The notes: generated by a model not told the origin, from the letters alone. DNA of 64,000 bases from Anaeromusa acidaminophila DSM 3853 (GCF_000374545.1 NZ_KB894591.1:1-64000), one strand, 5' to 3'. Positions 8,401-20,485 are shown, counted from the first letter of the stretch. Made by a program: numbers and translations.

Positions 8401-8994
8401 ATGAATATACTACTTCATATTTGTTGCGGCCCTTGCGCTATTTATCCCTTGCAGGCTTTGCGAGCGGAGGAAGGTGTTACCTCGGTAACCGGTCATTTTT
8501 TTAATCCTAATATTCATCCATATAAGGAATTTCAAAGGCGTTTGGATACGCTACGCACCTGGGCGGAAGAGGAAAAGTTGGAACTTTTGACAGATACACG
8601 CTACTTGTTGGAAGAATTTCTGAGCGGCGCGTTACAGCGGGGGACGAATCGTTGCAGCTTTTGCTATGAAATGCGGCTGCTTGAAACTGCAAAGCAAGCA
8701 AAAGAACGCGGTTTTGACGCTTTCACGACCACACTTTTGGTTAGTCCTTATCAAAACCAAGATACAATTGCCGCCGCCGCAGAACTGGCGGCTAAGGCCT
8801 ATGGCGTTCCTTTTTTGCGCCGCGATTTTCGCAGTGGTTGGCAGGAAGGCGTCCGCATTAGTCGTGAGCGGGAAATGTATCGTCAACCGTATTGCGGTTG
8901 CGTGTTAAGCGAGCGGGATCGTTACGAAAAAAACCAAAAAATGAATAAAAAGAGTTTTTTAGAAGTTGCAATCGCAAAAGGCGACAAGGAGTAA
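8401..8994 (+). CDS. queH: Epoxyqueuosine reductase QueH
   Basis: 197 residues. The N-terminal HICCGPC (C8, C9, C12), the CSFCYEMRL pair (C85, C88) and the C-terminal QPYCGC pair (C165, C167) are the conserved cysteines of QueH, the enzyme that reduces epoxyqueuosine to queuosine with a Fe-S cluster and a second metal. It is the non-orthologous replacement of cobalamin-dependent QueG and is common in anaerobes. The setting agrees: queA and tgt follow after one gene, and the last queuosine precursor enzyme, queD, lies at the far end of the window. Good Shine-Dalgarno AAGGAGG. Confidence 0.93.
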   Translation: MNILLHICCGPCAIYPLQALRAEEGVTSVTGHFFNPNIHPYKEFQRRLDTLRTWAEEEKLELLTDTRYLLEEFLSGALQRGTNRCSFCYEMRLLETAKQAKERGFDAFTTTLLVSPYQNQDTIAAAAELAAKAYGVPFLRRDFRSGWQEGVRISREREMYRQPYCGCVLSERDRYEKNQKMNKKSFLEVAIAKGDKE

Positions 8995-8996
8995 CT

Positions 8997-10310
8997 ATGA
9001 AAAAATCTTCATTTTCTATTTTTTTGATTTGTGTTGTATTGCTATTTATGACCATAGTTGTGCAGGCCTCACCGCAACCATTGGTTCGTGTGGGACTATG
9101 GAATGGCCAACAAAGCGTTGTTGTTGGGTCCTCCGGAGCCTATTCGGTGGAAACAGAGCAAGAGCAACCGAAGTGGGCGGAATTTAAGGCTGGCGAGAAG
9201 ATTGTGATTGCCTGGCAACAGAACGGCATGACCATCAATGGCAAAGCGTTGCGAGGACAAACACTGTACTTGCGCAGCAATGTGGAAAATGTCCGCTGGG
9301 AAGTTAACCGCAAAAAATATCGCGGCGATATCGTTGTGCGCCCAACAACAGGAAAAAATGGCTTAACGGTAATCAATGAAGTTTTGATGGAAGAATATCT
9401 TTACGGAATTTTAGGTAAGGAAATTTCGGCTGGTTGGCCGGCGGAAGCCGCCAAAGCCCAGGCGGTTGCAGCGCGCAGCTACGCTCTGAATCTGATGCTG
9501 TCCGGCGATAGGCATCGTCAAGACGGATACGATCTTTGCGCTACTGTGCATTGCCAAGTTTACGGAGGCGCTGATGCGGAAGCGCCGGATATGATTCAAG
9601 CTGTTACGGCGACGAAGGGCATTGCCGCCTATTATAATGGTCAGCCGATTCACGCTTATTTTCATTCTTCCAGCGGCGGACACACGGAAGATAGTGAAAA
9701 TGTTTGGAGCAGTGCGTTGCCGTATTTACGAGGCGTTGCCGATGTTGATGCGGAGGCGTCAGGAAGCTCATGGGAAAAACGCTTTACTGCGCGATCGCTG
9801 GAAACCTTGTTGACTCAAAAAGGAAAAGGCGTCGGCGTTCTAAAATCGTTAGAGCTTTCGTCCTTGACTAAACCTGGGACGGATCGTACTGAATCTGGAC
9901 GTGTGCGTCAATTGCAGATAGCGGGAGATAAACGCAGTCTTAGTCTAAGCGGTGTGCAAATGCGCTCGTTGTTGGACTTGCCTAGTGCTCTATTTGATAT
10001 TCGAGTCGTACGAGCGGTACCTTCGGAGTTGGACGTATCGGTAGAAACTTCTTATGGGACTACAGTGGAGAAGAAGATGCCAGTATCCCTTAAAGAACCG
10101 GCTGAGTCTGGGCGATGGAATGATCCTGCCAGCATTCATCGGATTATTCGTCCTGCGGACGATATTGTCATCTTCAACGGCCGAGGCCGTGGGCATGGCG
10201 TCGGTATGTCACAGTGGGGCGCTCGTTTGTTAGCGGAAAAAAACAAATACGAGTATAAACAAATTCTCCAGTATTACTACCAAGGGATTACGTTGAAAAA
10301 GGCGTATTAA
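8997..10310 (+). CDS. spoIID: SpoIID/LytB-domain protein (peptidoglycan lytic enzyme)
   Basis: 437 residues. An N-terminal signal peptide or membrane anchor (residues 1-24, KKSS then a hydrophobic run) is followed by the SpoIID domain. The segment around [13 protein letters not shown] holds the Glu that serves as catalytic acid in SpoIID. The C-terminal motif [13 protein letters not shown] is strictly typical. SpoIID removes stem-less glycan strands during engulfment in sporulation; LytB-like relatives act on vegetative wall. It starts two bases after queH and runs into queA, an unexpected insertion in a queuosine operon. Whether it is the sporulation enzyme or a paralogue cannot be told from the sequence. 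Confidence 0.85.
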   Translation: MKKSSFSIFLICVVLLFMTIVVQASPQPLVRVGLWNGQQSVVVGSSGAYSVETEQEQPKWAEFKAGEKIVIAWQQNGMTINGKALRGQTLYLRSNVENVRWEVNRKKYRGDIVVRPTTGKNGLTVINEVLMEEYLYGILGKEISAGWPAEAAKAQAVAARSYALNLMLSGDRHRQDGYDLCATVHCQVYGGADAEAPDMIQAVTATKGIAAYYNGQPIHAYFHSSSGGHTEDSENVWSSALPYLRGVADVDAEASGSSWEKRFTARSLETLLTQKGKGVGVLKSLELSSLTKPGTDRTESGRVRQLQIAGDKRSLSLSGVQMRSLLDLPSALFDIRVVRAVPSELDVSVETSYGTTVEKKMPVSLKEPAESGRWNDPASIHRIIRPADDIVIFNGRGRGHGVGMSQWGARLLAEKNKYEYKQILQYYYQGITLKKAY

Positions 10311-10330
10311 CGCCCAAAGGGGAACAAATC

Positions 10331-11350
10331 ATGAATGTCCAAGATTTTGACTACTACTTACCTGAGGAATTAATCGCTCAGACGCCGCTGGCGCAGCGCG
10401 ATGCTTCACGCCTGATGGTTTTACCGCGTCAGCAAGGAGCTTGCTCACACAGGCATTTCTTTGAGCTTCCTTCATTGCTTCGCAAGGGAGATTTGCTTGT
10501 TTTTAATGATACCCGTGTCATACCGGCTCGGCTTTACGGGCGAAAAAAAGATACCGGCGCTAAAGTAGAAGTGTTTTTACTGAAACGGCTGGATTTGGAT
10601 CGGTGGGAGACGCTGGTGCGCCCCGGGCGTAAGCTTCGTCCAGGTACGGAAGTTGTATTTTCCGATGAATTATCTGCTGTTATTGAAGATACGACCGAGT
10701 TTGGCGGCCGTATTGTGCGATTTTGCTGGCAAGGTGTTTTTGAAGAAATCTTGCAGCGCTTAGGCGAGGTTCCGTTACCACCCTACATTCATGAAAAACT
10801 GCCGGACCCAGAACGATATCAGACTGTCTATGCTAGAGAAAATGGTTCAGCCGCAGCGCCTACGGCGGGACTGCATTTTACCCCTGAATTATTGGCTCAG
10901 CTACGCGAGCAGGGAATTCAGACGGCTTATGTTACTCTTCATGTTGGTTTGGGCACCTTTCGACCTGTAGCGGTAGAATCTATCCAAGAGCATGTCATGC
11001 ATAGCGAGCAATATGCTATTTCAGAGGAAACTGCTGCCTTGGTCAATGAAACACGTCGGCAGGGCGGACGCGTGATTGCCGTTGGTACGACGGCGGTACG
11101 CACCCTAGAAACGGCTGGGCAAAGCGGTCAGTTGCAGTCTTGCAGCGGCTTTACGGATATCTTTATTTACCCAGGCTATGAGTATAAAATTATCGACGGT
11201 CTTATCACTAATTTTCATTTACCTAAATCCACTCTGTTGATGCTGGTAAGCGCCTTGGCTGGGCGGGAACGAGTGCTGTCGGCATATAAAGAAGCTGTAG
11301 AACAACATTATCGCTTTTTTAGCTTCGGCGATGCGATGTTTATTTTATAA
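10331..11350 (+). CDS. queA: S-adenosylmethionine:tRNA ribosyltransferase-isomerase QueA
   Basis: 339 residues, full length. The start [13 protein letters not shown] and the internal [11 protein letters not shown] and [10 protein letters not shown] blocks are QueA signatures. It transfers the ribosyl part of SAM to preQ1 in tRNA, giving epoxyqueuosine, which QueH then reduces. Lies between spoIID and tgt, with 20-base gaps on both sides, so all are probably co-transcribed. Confidence 0.97.
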   Translation: MNVQDFDYYLPEELIAQTPLAQRDASRLMVLPRQQGACSHRHFFELPSLLRKGDLLVFNDTRVIPARLYGRKKDTGAKVEVFLLKRLDLDRWETLVRPGRKLRPGTEVVFSDELSAVIEDTTEFGGRIVRFCWQGVFEEILQRLGEVPLPPYIHEKLPDPERYQTVYARENGSAAAPTAGLHFTPELLAQLREQGIQTAYVTLHVGLGTFRPVAVESIQEHVMHSEQYAISEETAALVNETRRQGGRVIAVGTTAVRTLETAGQSGQLQSCSGFTDIFIYPGYEYKIIDGLITNFHLPKSTLLMLVSALAGRERVLSAYKEAVEQHYRFFSFGDAMFIL

Positions 11351-12484
<1,134 letters not shown>

Positions 12485-12546
12485 AAGGATTTTTTTAGTT
12501 TGTGTTGAATAGGGAATAGGTAGTTCTGAAAGCGAGGTGAACATAC

Positions 12547-12846
12547 TTGTCAGAAGAAACTCTGCAGATGCTCTTTAGCTATGCACCGATTATTTTAGTG
12601 GGTCTGGTTTTCTATTTTATGCTGTATCGACCTCAGAAGAAGCAAGAAAAGACCCGTCACGAAATGCTGGACAACCTGAAAAAAGGTGACAGAGTCGTTA
12701 CGATCGGTGGCGCTTATGGAACCATTACTGCCATTACTAAGGACAAAGTGACGTTGAAAGTAGCGGAAAAGGTAGAGATCGAATTTGCGCGTACTTCCAT
12801 CGCCAGCAAACCCAACGGCAGCACCGGCAATGGCGAAAAAAATTAA
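12547..12846 (+). CDS. yajC: Preprotein translocase subunit YajC
   Basis: 99 residues. One N-terminal membrane segment (about residues 11-27) is followed by YRPQKKQEK and the conserved VVTIGG-YGTI core. It associates with SecDF at the Sec translocon. Start is TTG, with GAGGTG seven bases upstream and no ATG nearby in frame. secD and secF follow one gene later, the usual tgt-yajC-secDF order but interrupted by a folate enzyme. Confidence 0.93.
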   Translation: MSEETLQMLFSYAPIILVGLVFYFMLYRPQKKQEKTRHEMLDNLKKGDRVVTIGGAYGTITAITKDKVTLKVAEKVEIEFARTSIASKPNGSTGNGEKN

Positions 12847-13426
12847 CATTGTTGAAGCAAAGCAGGCGGCGAGACGTCATTTCGCCGCCTTGCGCCGTTC
12901 TCTAAGCACGTTGGTAAAACAGAATAGTAGTACTGCAATCTGCCAACAAATTTTAAGCAGCTCGCCTTGGTCTCAGGCGGAAAAAATATTGTTTTACTGG
13001 CCTCTTGCTGGCGAGGCGGATATTCGGCCGTTGTTGCAGCAAGCGCAAACGCAAGGGAAACAGGCTTATTTGCCGTTGCTTGATGTGCTGCAGCCAGGCT
13101 TGATGGAAGCCGCGGCCTATGCTGGTGAAGCGTGCTTGCAACAAGGGGAACATGGCATTTGGCAGCCCCAGAATACGAGCGTTCTAGCGCCGGAAGGGCT
13201 GGATCTCATTTTAATTCCCGCCTTGGCGTTTGATATTGATGGCTATCGTTTAGGATTTGGCGGAGGATACTATGACCGCTATCTAGGACGTACGCGAGCA
13301 AGCCGTTTAGGAGTCTGCTGGGAATGCTGTATTTCATTCGATTCGCTGCCCAGGGAAAAGCATGATGAACCTGTGCATTACATAGCAACAGAAGAGCGAT
13401 GTAGTATAGTAAAAAAAATTGTATAA
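12830..13426 (+). CDS. 5-formyltetrahydrofolate cyclo-ligase
   Basis: 198 residues from ATG 12830. The signature GFGGGYYDRYL (ATP/folate site) and an N-terminal basic region KQAARRHF identify the family. It converts 5-formyl-THF to 5,10-methenyl-THF with ATP, returning folate to the one-carbon pool. The gene overlaps the end of yajC by 17 bases and has no clear Shine-Dalgarno, so it may depend on coupled translation. An earlier in-frame ATG at 12785 would extend the overlap to 62 bases and adds residues unlike the family. Confidence 0.9.
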   Translation: MAKKINIVEAKQAARRHFAALRRSLSTLVKQNSSTAICQQILSSSPWSQAEKILFYWPLAGEADIRPLLQQAQTQGKQAYLPLLDVLQPGLMEAAAYAGEACLQQGEHGIWQPQNTSVLAPEGLDLILIPALAFDIDGYRLGFGGGYYDRYLGRTRASRLGVCWECCISFDSLPREKHDEPVHYIATEERCSIVKKIV

Positions 13427-13442
13427 CAAGGAGGAAGGACTA

Positions 13443-14648
13443 GTGAGGTGGTCTTATTTTGGCAAGTTTTTGGCCATCATTGCCGCTATATTGCTGGTGG
13501 CTGGAGTATATACGCTGCCGCTGGCGTTATCTATTAAACAAGGCCTTGATTTGCAAGGCGGTACCCATGTGGTCATGGAGGCAGTAGATACGCCGGAAGC
13601 TAAGGTGGATGACGATTCCGTGCAGCGAGTCGTCAAGATTATTGAACGCCGCGTTAATGAGTTGGGACTTACAGAGCCCATCATTCAACGGCAGGGAGAA
13701 CGACGCATTATCGTTGAACTTCCAGGCGTTAAAGATCCCGAGAAAGCCATCGAAATGCTGGGAAAAACAGCGTTGCTTGAGTTTCAAGATGAAGCGGGCA
13801 ATACGGTGTTGAGCGGCATGGATCTTAAGGATGCAAAAGAGCAAATCGACCAAGGAAAACGGAATTTAGTAGCCTTGGAATTTTCCGACGAAGGCGGAAA
13901 AAAGTTTGCGGATTTGACGCGAAAAAACATTGGCAAAAAAATCAGCATTCTTTTGGATAAACAGGTGCTGACAAGTCCGGTGGTAGAAGAAGTAATTCCT
14001 AACGGCAAAGCCGTTATTACCGGCCAACGCAGCATTGAAGAAGCGCGAAATTTGGCCATTTTATTACGTTCCGGCTCGCTGCCTGTTAAGGTGGAAGTGC
14101 TAGAAACTAGGACGGTTGGTCCGACCTTGGGTGAAGATTCTAAGCAAAAAAGTCAATTTGCCTTTACGGTCGGCGTAGGCGCGGTAGTCCTCTTTATGGG
14201 CCTTTTCTATCGTATTCCCGGCATGGTGGCCAATGTGGCATTGATACTGTATGTATTAATGCTCTTATTGGCCCTTAAGATGCTGAATGCAACCTTAACC
14301 TTGCCAGGTATTGCCGGCATTATCTTGTCTGTTGGTATGGCGGTTGATGCGAACGTGTTGATTTTCGAGCGTTTTAAAGAAGAATACCGCAGCGGCAAGT
14401 CTCTGCGCGCCGCCATGGATGCTGGTTATAGCCGGGCGTTCATGACCATCTTAGACTCGCATATGACTACGTTGATTGTTTCAGTTATTTTATTCTTTAC
14501 TGGTACCGGTCTTTTGAAAGGCTTTGCCATTACCCTTGGTCTGGGGATTATCCTCAGCTTATTTACAGCAACTGTGGTAGCTCACTATATGCTGAAGCTG
14601 CTCTTTAAGAGCAAACCCTTTCAAAACCACAAAATGTTTGGCGCATAG
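13443..14648 (+). CDS. secD: Protein translocase subunit SecD
   Basis: 401 residues. N-terminal membrane helix, then GLDLQGGTHVVME, a periplasm-side P1 domain, and five C-terminal membrane segments with the RND motif GMAVDANVLIFERFKEE. With SecF it uses proton flow to pull proteins out of the translocon. GTG at 13443, eight bases after AAGGAGG, is chosen over TTG 13419, which precedes that ribosome site. It is shorter than the E. coli protein, as is normal for Firmicutes. Confidence 0.95.
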   Translation: MRWSYFGKFLAIIAAILLVAGVYTLPLALSIKQGLDLQGGTHVVMEAVDTPEAKVDDDSVQRVVKIIERRVNELGLTEPIIQRQGERRIIVELPGVKDPEKAIEMLGKTALLEFQDEAGNTVLSGMDLKDAKEQIDQGKRNLVALEFSDEGGKKFADLTRKNIGKKISILLDKQVLTSPVVEEVIPNGKAVITGQRSIEEARNLAILLRSGSLPVKVEVLETRTVGPTLGEDSKQKSQFAFTVGVGAVVLFMGLFYRIPGMVANVALILYVLMLLLALKMLNATLTLPGIAGIILSVGMAVDANVLIFERFKEEYRSGKSLRAAMDAGYSRAFMTILDSHMTTLIVSVILFFTGTGLLKGFAITLGLGIILSLFTATVVAHYMLKLLFKSKPFQNHKMFGA

Positions 14649-14662
14649 GAGGTGACGAAAAA

Positions 14663-15562
14663 ATGAAGTTCGATATTATCGGCAAGCGCTATTTTTGGTT
14701 TGCCTTGTCTATTTTAATTATGGTTCCCGGCCTGCTTTCCATTGCCGTGCAAGGCTTTAATCTGGGAATTGATTTTACTGGCGGTACGCTGTTGGACTTG
14801 AAATTTGCTCGTCCCGTCACAGTCGCCGAAGTCCGGGATGTCATGAAAGACGTGCATATGGAAGGCAGCACCATTCAGCTTGTGGCGAACGAGCAGGTTG
14901 ATGCCGCACCGAATGTTTTTATTCGCACCGGCGTGCTGACCGAAGAGCAGCGTCGTGACATTATGGCGGATATGACTGCTAAGCTAGGACACTATGACCT
15001 CCTGCGCGTAGAAAAAGTTGGACCGACCATTGGTGCAGAACTTACTAAAAATGCGGTTTGGGCCTTGCTTTTGTCGTGGGCGACGATTATTGCGTATATT
15101 ACCTACCGCTTTGAATTTAAGTTTGCTATTTCCGGCATTTTAGCCTTGGTGCATGACGTAATAGTCGTATTAGGTATATTCTCAATCTTTCAGATTGAAA
15201 TTGACAGCGCTTTTGTGGCGGCATTGCTGACCATTGTCGGCTTTTCCATTAATGACACCATTGTTATTTTTGACCGTATCCGGGAAAATCTGAAAAACCA
15301 TCGTAAAGCTGAAAATATTCACGAATTGGTGAATCGCAGCATTTGGCAAACGATGACTCGTTCTATTTATACGGTCTTAACCGTACTATTCGTTACCTTG
15401 GCTTTGTATCTTTTTGGCGGCGACACGACCAAGAATTTCTCCTTGGCTATGTTGATCGGCTTTGCCAGCGGTGCGTATTCTTCTATCTTTTTTGCCAGCC
15501 CTCTTTGGGTTACCTTTAAAGATCACGAAGGTAATAAACGCAAGTCTGTAAAAGCTTCCTGA
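14663..15562 (+). CDS. secF: Protein translocase subunit SecF
   Basis: 299 residues. N-terminal helix, the GIDFTGGTLLDL block, then membrane helices with FSINDTIVIFDRIREN, the SecF counterpart of the SecD motif. AGGAGGTGA lies before the ATG and the gene starts 14 bases after secD. A strong terminator follows, which ends the queH-secF unit. Confidence 0.96.
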   Translation: MKFDIIGKRYFWFALSILIMVPGLLSIAVQGFNLGIDFTGGTLLDLKFARPVTVAEVRDVMKDVHMEGSTIQLVANEQVDAAPNVFIRTGVLTEEQRRDIMADMTAKLGHYDLLRVEKVGPTIGAELTKNAVWALLLSWATIIAYITYRFEFKFAISGILALVHDVIVVLGIFSIFQIEIDSAFVAALLTIVGFSINDTIVIFDRIRENLKNHRKAENIHELVNRSIWQTMTRSIYTVLTVLFVTLALYLFGGDTTKNFSLAMLIGFASGAYSSIFFASPLWVTFKDHEGNKRKSVKAS

Positions 15563-15580
15563 TAGCGTAGCGTACTAGGA

Positions 15581-15616
15581 CTGCATACCAATAAAGTTGG
15601 TATGCAGCCCTTTTTT
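15581..15616 (+). terminator. Terminator after secF
   Basis: Perfect 11-bp stem (CTGCATACCAA / TTGGTATGCAG) with a five-base loop, followed by CCC and six T residues. Confidence 0.9.
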
Positions 15617-15621
15617 CATGT

Positions 15622-15675
15622 AATACCTTTCTTTTTCTCATTTGGAGAAAGGTATTCTCAATTCAAGAGAGAATA
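15622..15675 (+). other. Pair of mutually exclusive hairpins upstream of recJ
   Basis: An 11-bp perfect inverted repeat (15622-15632 with 15646-15656) overlaps a second one of 7 bp (15653-15659 with 15669-15675). The shared bases 15653-15656 mean that only one can form fully. Neither is followed by a T run. The 166-base secF-recJ gap holds no gene. No good promoter was found, so it is unknown whether this region is transcribed as a leader. Confidence 0.45.
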
Positions 15676-15728
15676 TTACTATCAATCAGCACAATTTGGT
15701 TGCTGTATTTTCTTTAATCAGGTGATAG

Positions 15729-17816
15729 ATGTTGAAAAAATACTGGCAGGTTGCTTCTGCCGAACGAAAACAAGTTGAAATGCTGGCAGCTGCTTTAGGG
15801 TTAGATATGCTTCTAGCCAGGTTGCTGGTATTGCGCGGTATAAATACGGTAGAGGCGGCTCGAGAATTTTTATTTGGCGCGATAGAATCCAGTCATGATC
15901 CTTTGCTAATGAAGGAAATGGATCTAGCAATGGACCGGACTTTGCAGGCGATTGCCAACCGAGAGCGGATTGTCGTTTATGGGGACTATGATGTGGACGG
16001 GGTGACGGCGACGACTCTTTTAACAAGAGTTCTTCGTCAACTCGGAGCGTTGACAGAGACGTATATTCCAGACCGCCAGGAAGAAGGCTACGGCGTTCAT
16101 TTGGATGCGTTGCGCAAGTTGCGGCAAGATGGTTGTTCGTTAGTTATTACGGTAGATTGCGGAATATCCGCGGCAAAGGAAGCTGAAGCGGAAAACATTC
16201 CTCATTTAATCATAACTGATCATCATGAGCCAGGAACAACCTTGCCGAAGGCAGTAGCTGTTTTAAATCCGAAGCGATCCGATTGTTCCTATCCGGATAA
16301 AAACCTGGCCGGCGTAGGGGTGGCGTTTAAATTGGCGCAGGCTTTATGGAAAAAGCTGCAGCCAGCAGTAGCGCTTCCAGGCTACTGCTACGAATTGGCT
16401 GCGGTTGGCTCTGTGGCGGATATGGTTCCCCTCCAGGGGGAAACGCGTCTTTTGGTGAGGGAAGGACTGAAGCGACTAGTAAAGCCGGAATGTCGCGGTT
16501 TAGAGGCGCTTATACAGATCAGCGGCGGAAAAACGCCTGTTTCCGCTGGGAACATCGCTTTTTCGCTGGCGCCGCGTCTGAACGCCGCCGGCAGAATGTC
16601 GGCAGCTCAAAGCAGTCTGCAACTGTTGCTTACTGAAAAAAAAGAAGAAGCGGCGGCTTTGGCGCAGGAACTAGACGAAGAAAATAAACAGCGCCAAGAG
16701 ACGGAGCGTTGTATCGTGGAAGCCGCCGTAGAGCAATGTGAAAAAGCCTCTCTCTCTTCACAAAAGGTGCTTCTTGTAGCGGGTGAAAACTGGCATTCCG
16801 GTGTAATCGGTATTGTCGCCTCTAGACTGGTAGAGCGCTACTATCGTCCCGCTATTGTACTCAGTCTTAGCGAAGAGGGCTGGGCGAAAGGGTCTTGTCG
16901 AAGCATCCCGGGCTTTGATATGCACCAGGCCTTGCAGGCTTGCGGTCATTTGCTGGAACGTTTTGGCGGACACAAACAGGCGGCAGGTTTGACTATGCGC
17001 GCTGAAAATATCACTGCTTTGCAAGAGGCAATGAATCAACAGGCGGAACGAATGCTGCAACCAGAGGATTATGTACCCAAAGTGTCTATTGATGCGGTCG
17101 TTTCCTTAGATATGGTGAACGAGGCTTTATTAGAGAAGCTGGAGTTGTTGGAACCCTACGGGATTGGCAATCCGCGCCCCCGACTGCTGTTGCAAAATCT
17201 TCACTTGCAGGGAGAAGCGCGGCGTTTGGGAAAAGAAAAAGAACATTTGAAACTAACGGTCCGGCAAAATGAAATTACCTGTCCAGTTTTGGCTTGGCGC
17301 CAAGGGGAAAAAGCAAGCTATTTACCGCAAGATACCTTGTTGGACGTGGTGGCGACACCGGAAGGAAATATCTGGCGGGATGAGCTGCAGGTTCAGCTTG
17401 TAGCCGAGGATTTTGCTCCTTCTCCGCAACTGGAAAACAAAAGTAGAATATTAGATTATCTAGCGCCGGATATGGCCGGGTTGCGTCAACTTTATGCGGC
17501 TATGCGTTATTGTTTAGAGAGTTCTCATTGTCAGGAAGGACTGACGGCGGAGCAACTGCGGCGTCAGCTGCAACTGCAATGCCGGCTGCCGCTAGCTTCG
17601 TCGGCCTTAGCGCAGGCGCTAGACGTTTTTTCGGAAGTCTGCCTGATTTCTTACGCTGGAGACACGTCTCCCATATCCTTGCTCCCGGCGCCTGAGAAAC
17701 GTCTGGATATTACCAATACGCAAGGATATGAACAAGGTTGCCTGTTGCGCCAAAAAGTGCTGGATAGTTGGTTGCAGCGCGTAGAAATACAAGGATTGTC
17801 ACAAACATGGATTTGA
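15729..17816 (+). CDS. recJ: Single-stranded-DNA 5'-3' exonuclease RecJ
   Basis: 695 residues. DHH-family motifs are present: YGDYDVDGVTA, DCGIS, ITDHHE, then LNPKR and the DHHA1 part (FGGHKQAAGLTM). C-terminal OB fold and an added C-terminal domain (about 555-695) give the longer Firmicute form. It trims 5' ends in RecF-type recombination and base-excision and mismatch repair. AGGTGATAG before the ATG. Followed 12 bases later by relA, as in Bacillus relatives. Confidence 0.95.
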   Translation: MLKKYWQVASAERKQVEMLAAALGLDMLLARLLVLRGINTVEAAREFLFGAIESSHDPLLMKEMDLAMDRTLQAIANRERIVVYGDYDVDGVTATTLLTRVLRQLGALTETYIPDRQEEGYGVHLDALRKLRQDGCSLVITVDCGISAAKEAEAENIPHLIITDHHEPGTTLPKAVAVLNPKRSDCSYPDKNLAGVGVAFKLAQALWKKLQPAVALPGYCYELAAVGSVADMVPLQGETRLLVREGLKRLVKPECRGLEALIQISGGKTPVSAGNIAFSLAPRLNAAGRMSAAQSSLQLLLTEKKEEAAALAQELDEENKQRQETERCIVEAAVEQCEKASLSSQKVLLVAGENWHSGVIGIVASRLVERYYRPAIVLSLSEEGWAKGSCRSIPGFDMHQALQACGHLLERFGGHKQAAGLTMRAENITALQEAMNQQAERMLQPEDYVPKVSIDAVVSLDMVNEALLEKLELLEPYGIGNPRPRLLLQNLHLQGEARRLGKEKEHLKLTVRQNEITCPVLAWRQGEKASYLPQDTLLDVVATPEGNIWRDELQVQLVAEDFAPSPQLENKSRILDYLAPDMAGLRQLYAAMRYCLESSHCQEGLTAEQLRRQLQLQCRLPLASSALAQALDVFSEVCLISYAGDTSPISLLPAPEKRLDITNTQGYEQGCLLRQKVLDSWLQRVEIQGLSQTWI

Positions 17817-17828
17817 CGAGGTGCACAT

Positions 17829-20039
17829 ATGCTCAACGGACCAGAGCTTCGTATTGAAGATATCATACAAAAAATTAAAACCTACCAACCAGATGCCGTG
17901 AGCGAACAGGTGCAGGAGGCGTATGAGTTTGCTAAGGAAGCTCATGCAGGGCAAACCCGCGTTTCCGGCGAGGAATATATTATTCATCCTTTAGGGGTCG
18001 CCAATATTTTGGCGGACCTGCAGATTGATGCGGTGACGATCATTGCTGCGCTGCTTCATGACGTGGTGGAAGATACGACATACTCCTTGGAAGACGTGGA
18101 AAAACGTTACGGCAAGGAAGTGGCGATGCTTGTTGACGGCGTTACTAAATTGAGCCGAATCGAGTATAAATCTAAAGAAGAACAGCAGTTAGAAAACTAT
18201 CGCAAAATGTTTTTAGCCATGGCGAAGGATTTGCGGGTGGTTTTAATCAAATTGGCGGACCGTCTGCATAATATGCGTACGCTGAAATATATGAGCGAAA
18301 GCAAACAGAAGCGAATCGCCCAGGAAACATTGGAAATCTTCGCGCCTTTGGCGCATCGCTTAGGTATTTCCAATGTAAAATGGGAGCTGGAAGATTTGGC
18401 TTTCCGTTATTTGGAACCAGAGCAATATTATAGTTTAGTGGAAAACGTCAAACAAAAGCGACGCGAACGGGAACGGTTGATTAATGATGCGATCGCCATG
18501 TTGCAGGAACGATTGGCGCTTGTTGATATTGCAGCTGAAATCCAGGGACGGCCAAAACATTTCTATAGCATTTACCGTAAAATGCAAAAAGACAATAAAG
18601 AATTAAGCCAGATTTATGATTTGCTGGCTATTCGCATTTTAGTGGACAATGTGAAAGATTGTTACGGTGCGCTGGGCGTGGTGCATACCCTTTGGAAACC
18701 GCTGCCAGGCCGCTTTAAAGATTATATTGCCATGCCTAAGTCCAACATGTATCAGTCGCTTCATACTACCATTATCGGTACGGAAGGACAGCCGTTGGAA
18801 ATACAAATTCGGACGAAAGATATGCACCGTATTTCTGAATACGGTGTAGCGGCTCACTGGCGATATAAAGAAGGCGGCCGCGGACCGGGCAAGGAATTTG
18901 ATCAAAAGCTTTCCTGGGTTCGGCAGCTTTTAGAATGGCATCAGGATTTACGGGATCCAAGAGAGTTTTTAGAAACCGTAAAGATGGACGTTTTTGCTGA
19001 TGAGGTGTTTGTATTTACGCCTCGAGGCGATGTCTTAGACCTGCCTACTGGCTCAGTTCCTATTGATTTTGCCTACCGCGTGCATACCGATGTGGGCCAC
19101 CGCTGCGTCGGCGCAAGGGTCAACGGCAAGATGGTGCCATTGGAGTACAAGCTTTCTAACGGGGACATTGTAGAAATCATCACGGCTAAGCAAGGAAACG
19201 GTCCTAGCCGCGATTGGCTTAATATTGTCGGTTCTTCGGAAACGCGCAACAAAATACGCAGTTGGTTTAAAAAGGAAAAACGCGAAGAAAATATTATTAA
19301 AGGCAAGGAACAACTGGAGAAGGAAGTTAAAAAATTTGGTTACGAATGGAAGGAAATTGTAAAAAGCGATCGCCTCCAGGAAGTGGCTAAAAAATTTAAT
19401 CTTACCGGAGGCGATGAAGACCTTTTTGCCGCTCTTGGTTATGGAGGCTTGACGGCGCACGCCGTACTGACCAAGCTCTTGGAAATATATAAAAGGGATA
19501 CGAAAAAAGCAGTTCCTCAAGATATTACAGAGCTGTTAAACGAAATCAAACCCAAAGTAGTAAAATCGAAAGTGAGCCAGGGAATTCTTGTAGGCGGCGA
19601 GGGCGGTTATATGGTGCGCCTGGCGCGCTGTTGCAACCCGGTTCCCGGCGATGCGATTGTCGGTTATATTACGCGGGGCCGTGGCATTACCGTCCATCAT
19701 GCGGAATGCAATAATGTTCTTAGCAATCGTGAAGAATATGAGCGCATGATTTCCGTCAGCTGGGATATTGGACAAGGACAGACCTATAAGGTCATGGTAG
19801 AAGTATCTTGCGCTGACCGGCCAGGGCTTTTGTCAGAATTGATGATAATTCTTTCGGAAAGCAAAACCAACGCCAGTTCGGTCAACGCCAGGGCGCACAA
19901 AGACAAAACCGCTACGGTGACGTTTATTTTAGATATTACCAACACAAATCAGTTGGAAAGTATCATGACGAAACTGCGCCGGGCCAAAGACGTATACAGC
20001 GTCTATCGGGTCAAGCAAAGCAAGGGAGGAATTGTATGA
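17829..20039 (+). CDS. relA: Bifunctional (p)ppGpp synthetase/hydrolase
   Basis: 736 residues with the full long-RSH layout: HD hydrolase domain (LLHDVVEDT), synthetase domain with [15 protein letters not shown] domain (about 390-450), a helical/zinc-finger part (RCCNPVPGD), and a C-terminal ACT domain. The RFKD motif rather than ExDD points to a two-way enzyme. It makes and destroys the starvation alarmone. Its stop overlaps the dtd start (ATGA), the common rel-dtd pair. Confidence 0.96.
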   Translation: MLNGPELRIEDIIQKIKTYQPDAVSEQVQEAYEFAKEAHAGQTRVSGEEYIIHPLGVANILADLQIDAVTIIAALLHDVVEDTTYSLEDVEKRYGKEVAMLVDGVTKLSRIEYKSKEEQQLENYRKMFLAMAKDLRVVLIKLADRLHNMRTLKYMSESKQKRIAQETLEIFAPLAHRLGISNVKWELEDLAFRYLEPEQYYSLVENVKQKRRERERLINDAIAMLQERLALVDIAAEIQGRPKHFYSIYRKMQKDNKELSQIYDLLAIRILVDNVKDCYGALGVVHTLWKPLPGRFKDYIAMPKSNMYQSLHTTIIGTEGQPLEIQIRTKDMHRISEYGVAAHWRYKEGGRGPGKEFDQKLSWVRQLLEWHQDLRDPREFLETVKMDVFADEVFVFTPRGDVLDLPTGSVPIDFAYRVHTDVGHRCVGARVNGKMVPLEYKLSNGDIVEIITAKQGNGPSRDWLNIVGSSETRNKIRSWFKKEKREENIIKGKEQLEKEVKKFGYEWKEIVKSDRLQEVAKKFNLTGGDEDLFAALGYGGLTAHAVLTKLLEIYKRDTKKAVPQDITELLNEIKPKVVKSKVSQGILVGGEGGYMVRLARCCNPVPGDAIVGYITRGRGITVHHAECNNVLSNREEYERMISVSWDIGQGQTYKVMVEVSCADRPGLLSELMIILSESKTNASSVNARAHKDKTATVTFILDITNTNQLESIMTKLRRAKDVYSVYRVKQSKGGIV

Positions 20040-20485
20040 GAGCCGTTGTACAGCGTACAAAATCTTCCAGCGTGACCGTGGACGGACGCTTGGTGGGATC
20101 CATCGGTCCTGGCTTGACGGTGCTCTTAGGAGTAGGCGATGGAGATACGCCTAAAGATGCTGTGTATTTGGCCGATAAAATTGTTGGTTTGCGAATTTTT
20201 CATGATGAGACGGGGAAAATGAATTGCTCCCTTAAAGACGTTGGCGGTTCTTTATTGGTTGTTTCCCAATTTACCTTGTACGGAGACTGCCGTAAAGGGC
20301 GTCGGCCGGGCTTTGACCAGGCTGCGCCGCCAGAAGAAGCAAAAGTTCTTTATGAATATTTCTTGTCTCTTTGTCGCGAAAAGGATTTAACAGTGGCCGC
20401 CGGGGAGTTTCAGGCGGAGATGCTGGTAGCTCTGGAAAACGACGGGCCGGTTACTATATTATTGGATAGCCAAAAATTATTTTAA
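20036..20485 (+). CDS. dtd: D-aminoacyl-tRNA deacylase
   Basis: 149 residues. Contains the cross-subunit motifs [15 protein letters not shown] and [11 protein letters not shown]; the -GP- motif with cis proline gives chiral selection. It frees tRNA mischarged with D-amino acids or glycine. Coupled to relA through an ATGA overlap. Confidence 0.97.
   Translation: MRAVVQRTKSSSVTVDGRLVGSIGPGLTVLLGVGDGDTPKDAVYLADKIVGLRIFHDETGKMNCSLKDVGGSLLVVSQFTLYGDCRKGRRPGFDQAAPPEEAKVLYEYFLSLCREKDLTVAAGEFQAEMLVALENDGPVTILLDSQKLF

Noticed and set aside
19053..19520. Open frame of 155 codons on the - strand
   Set aside because: Antisense to relA; composition is that of a reversed coding frame.
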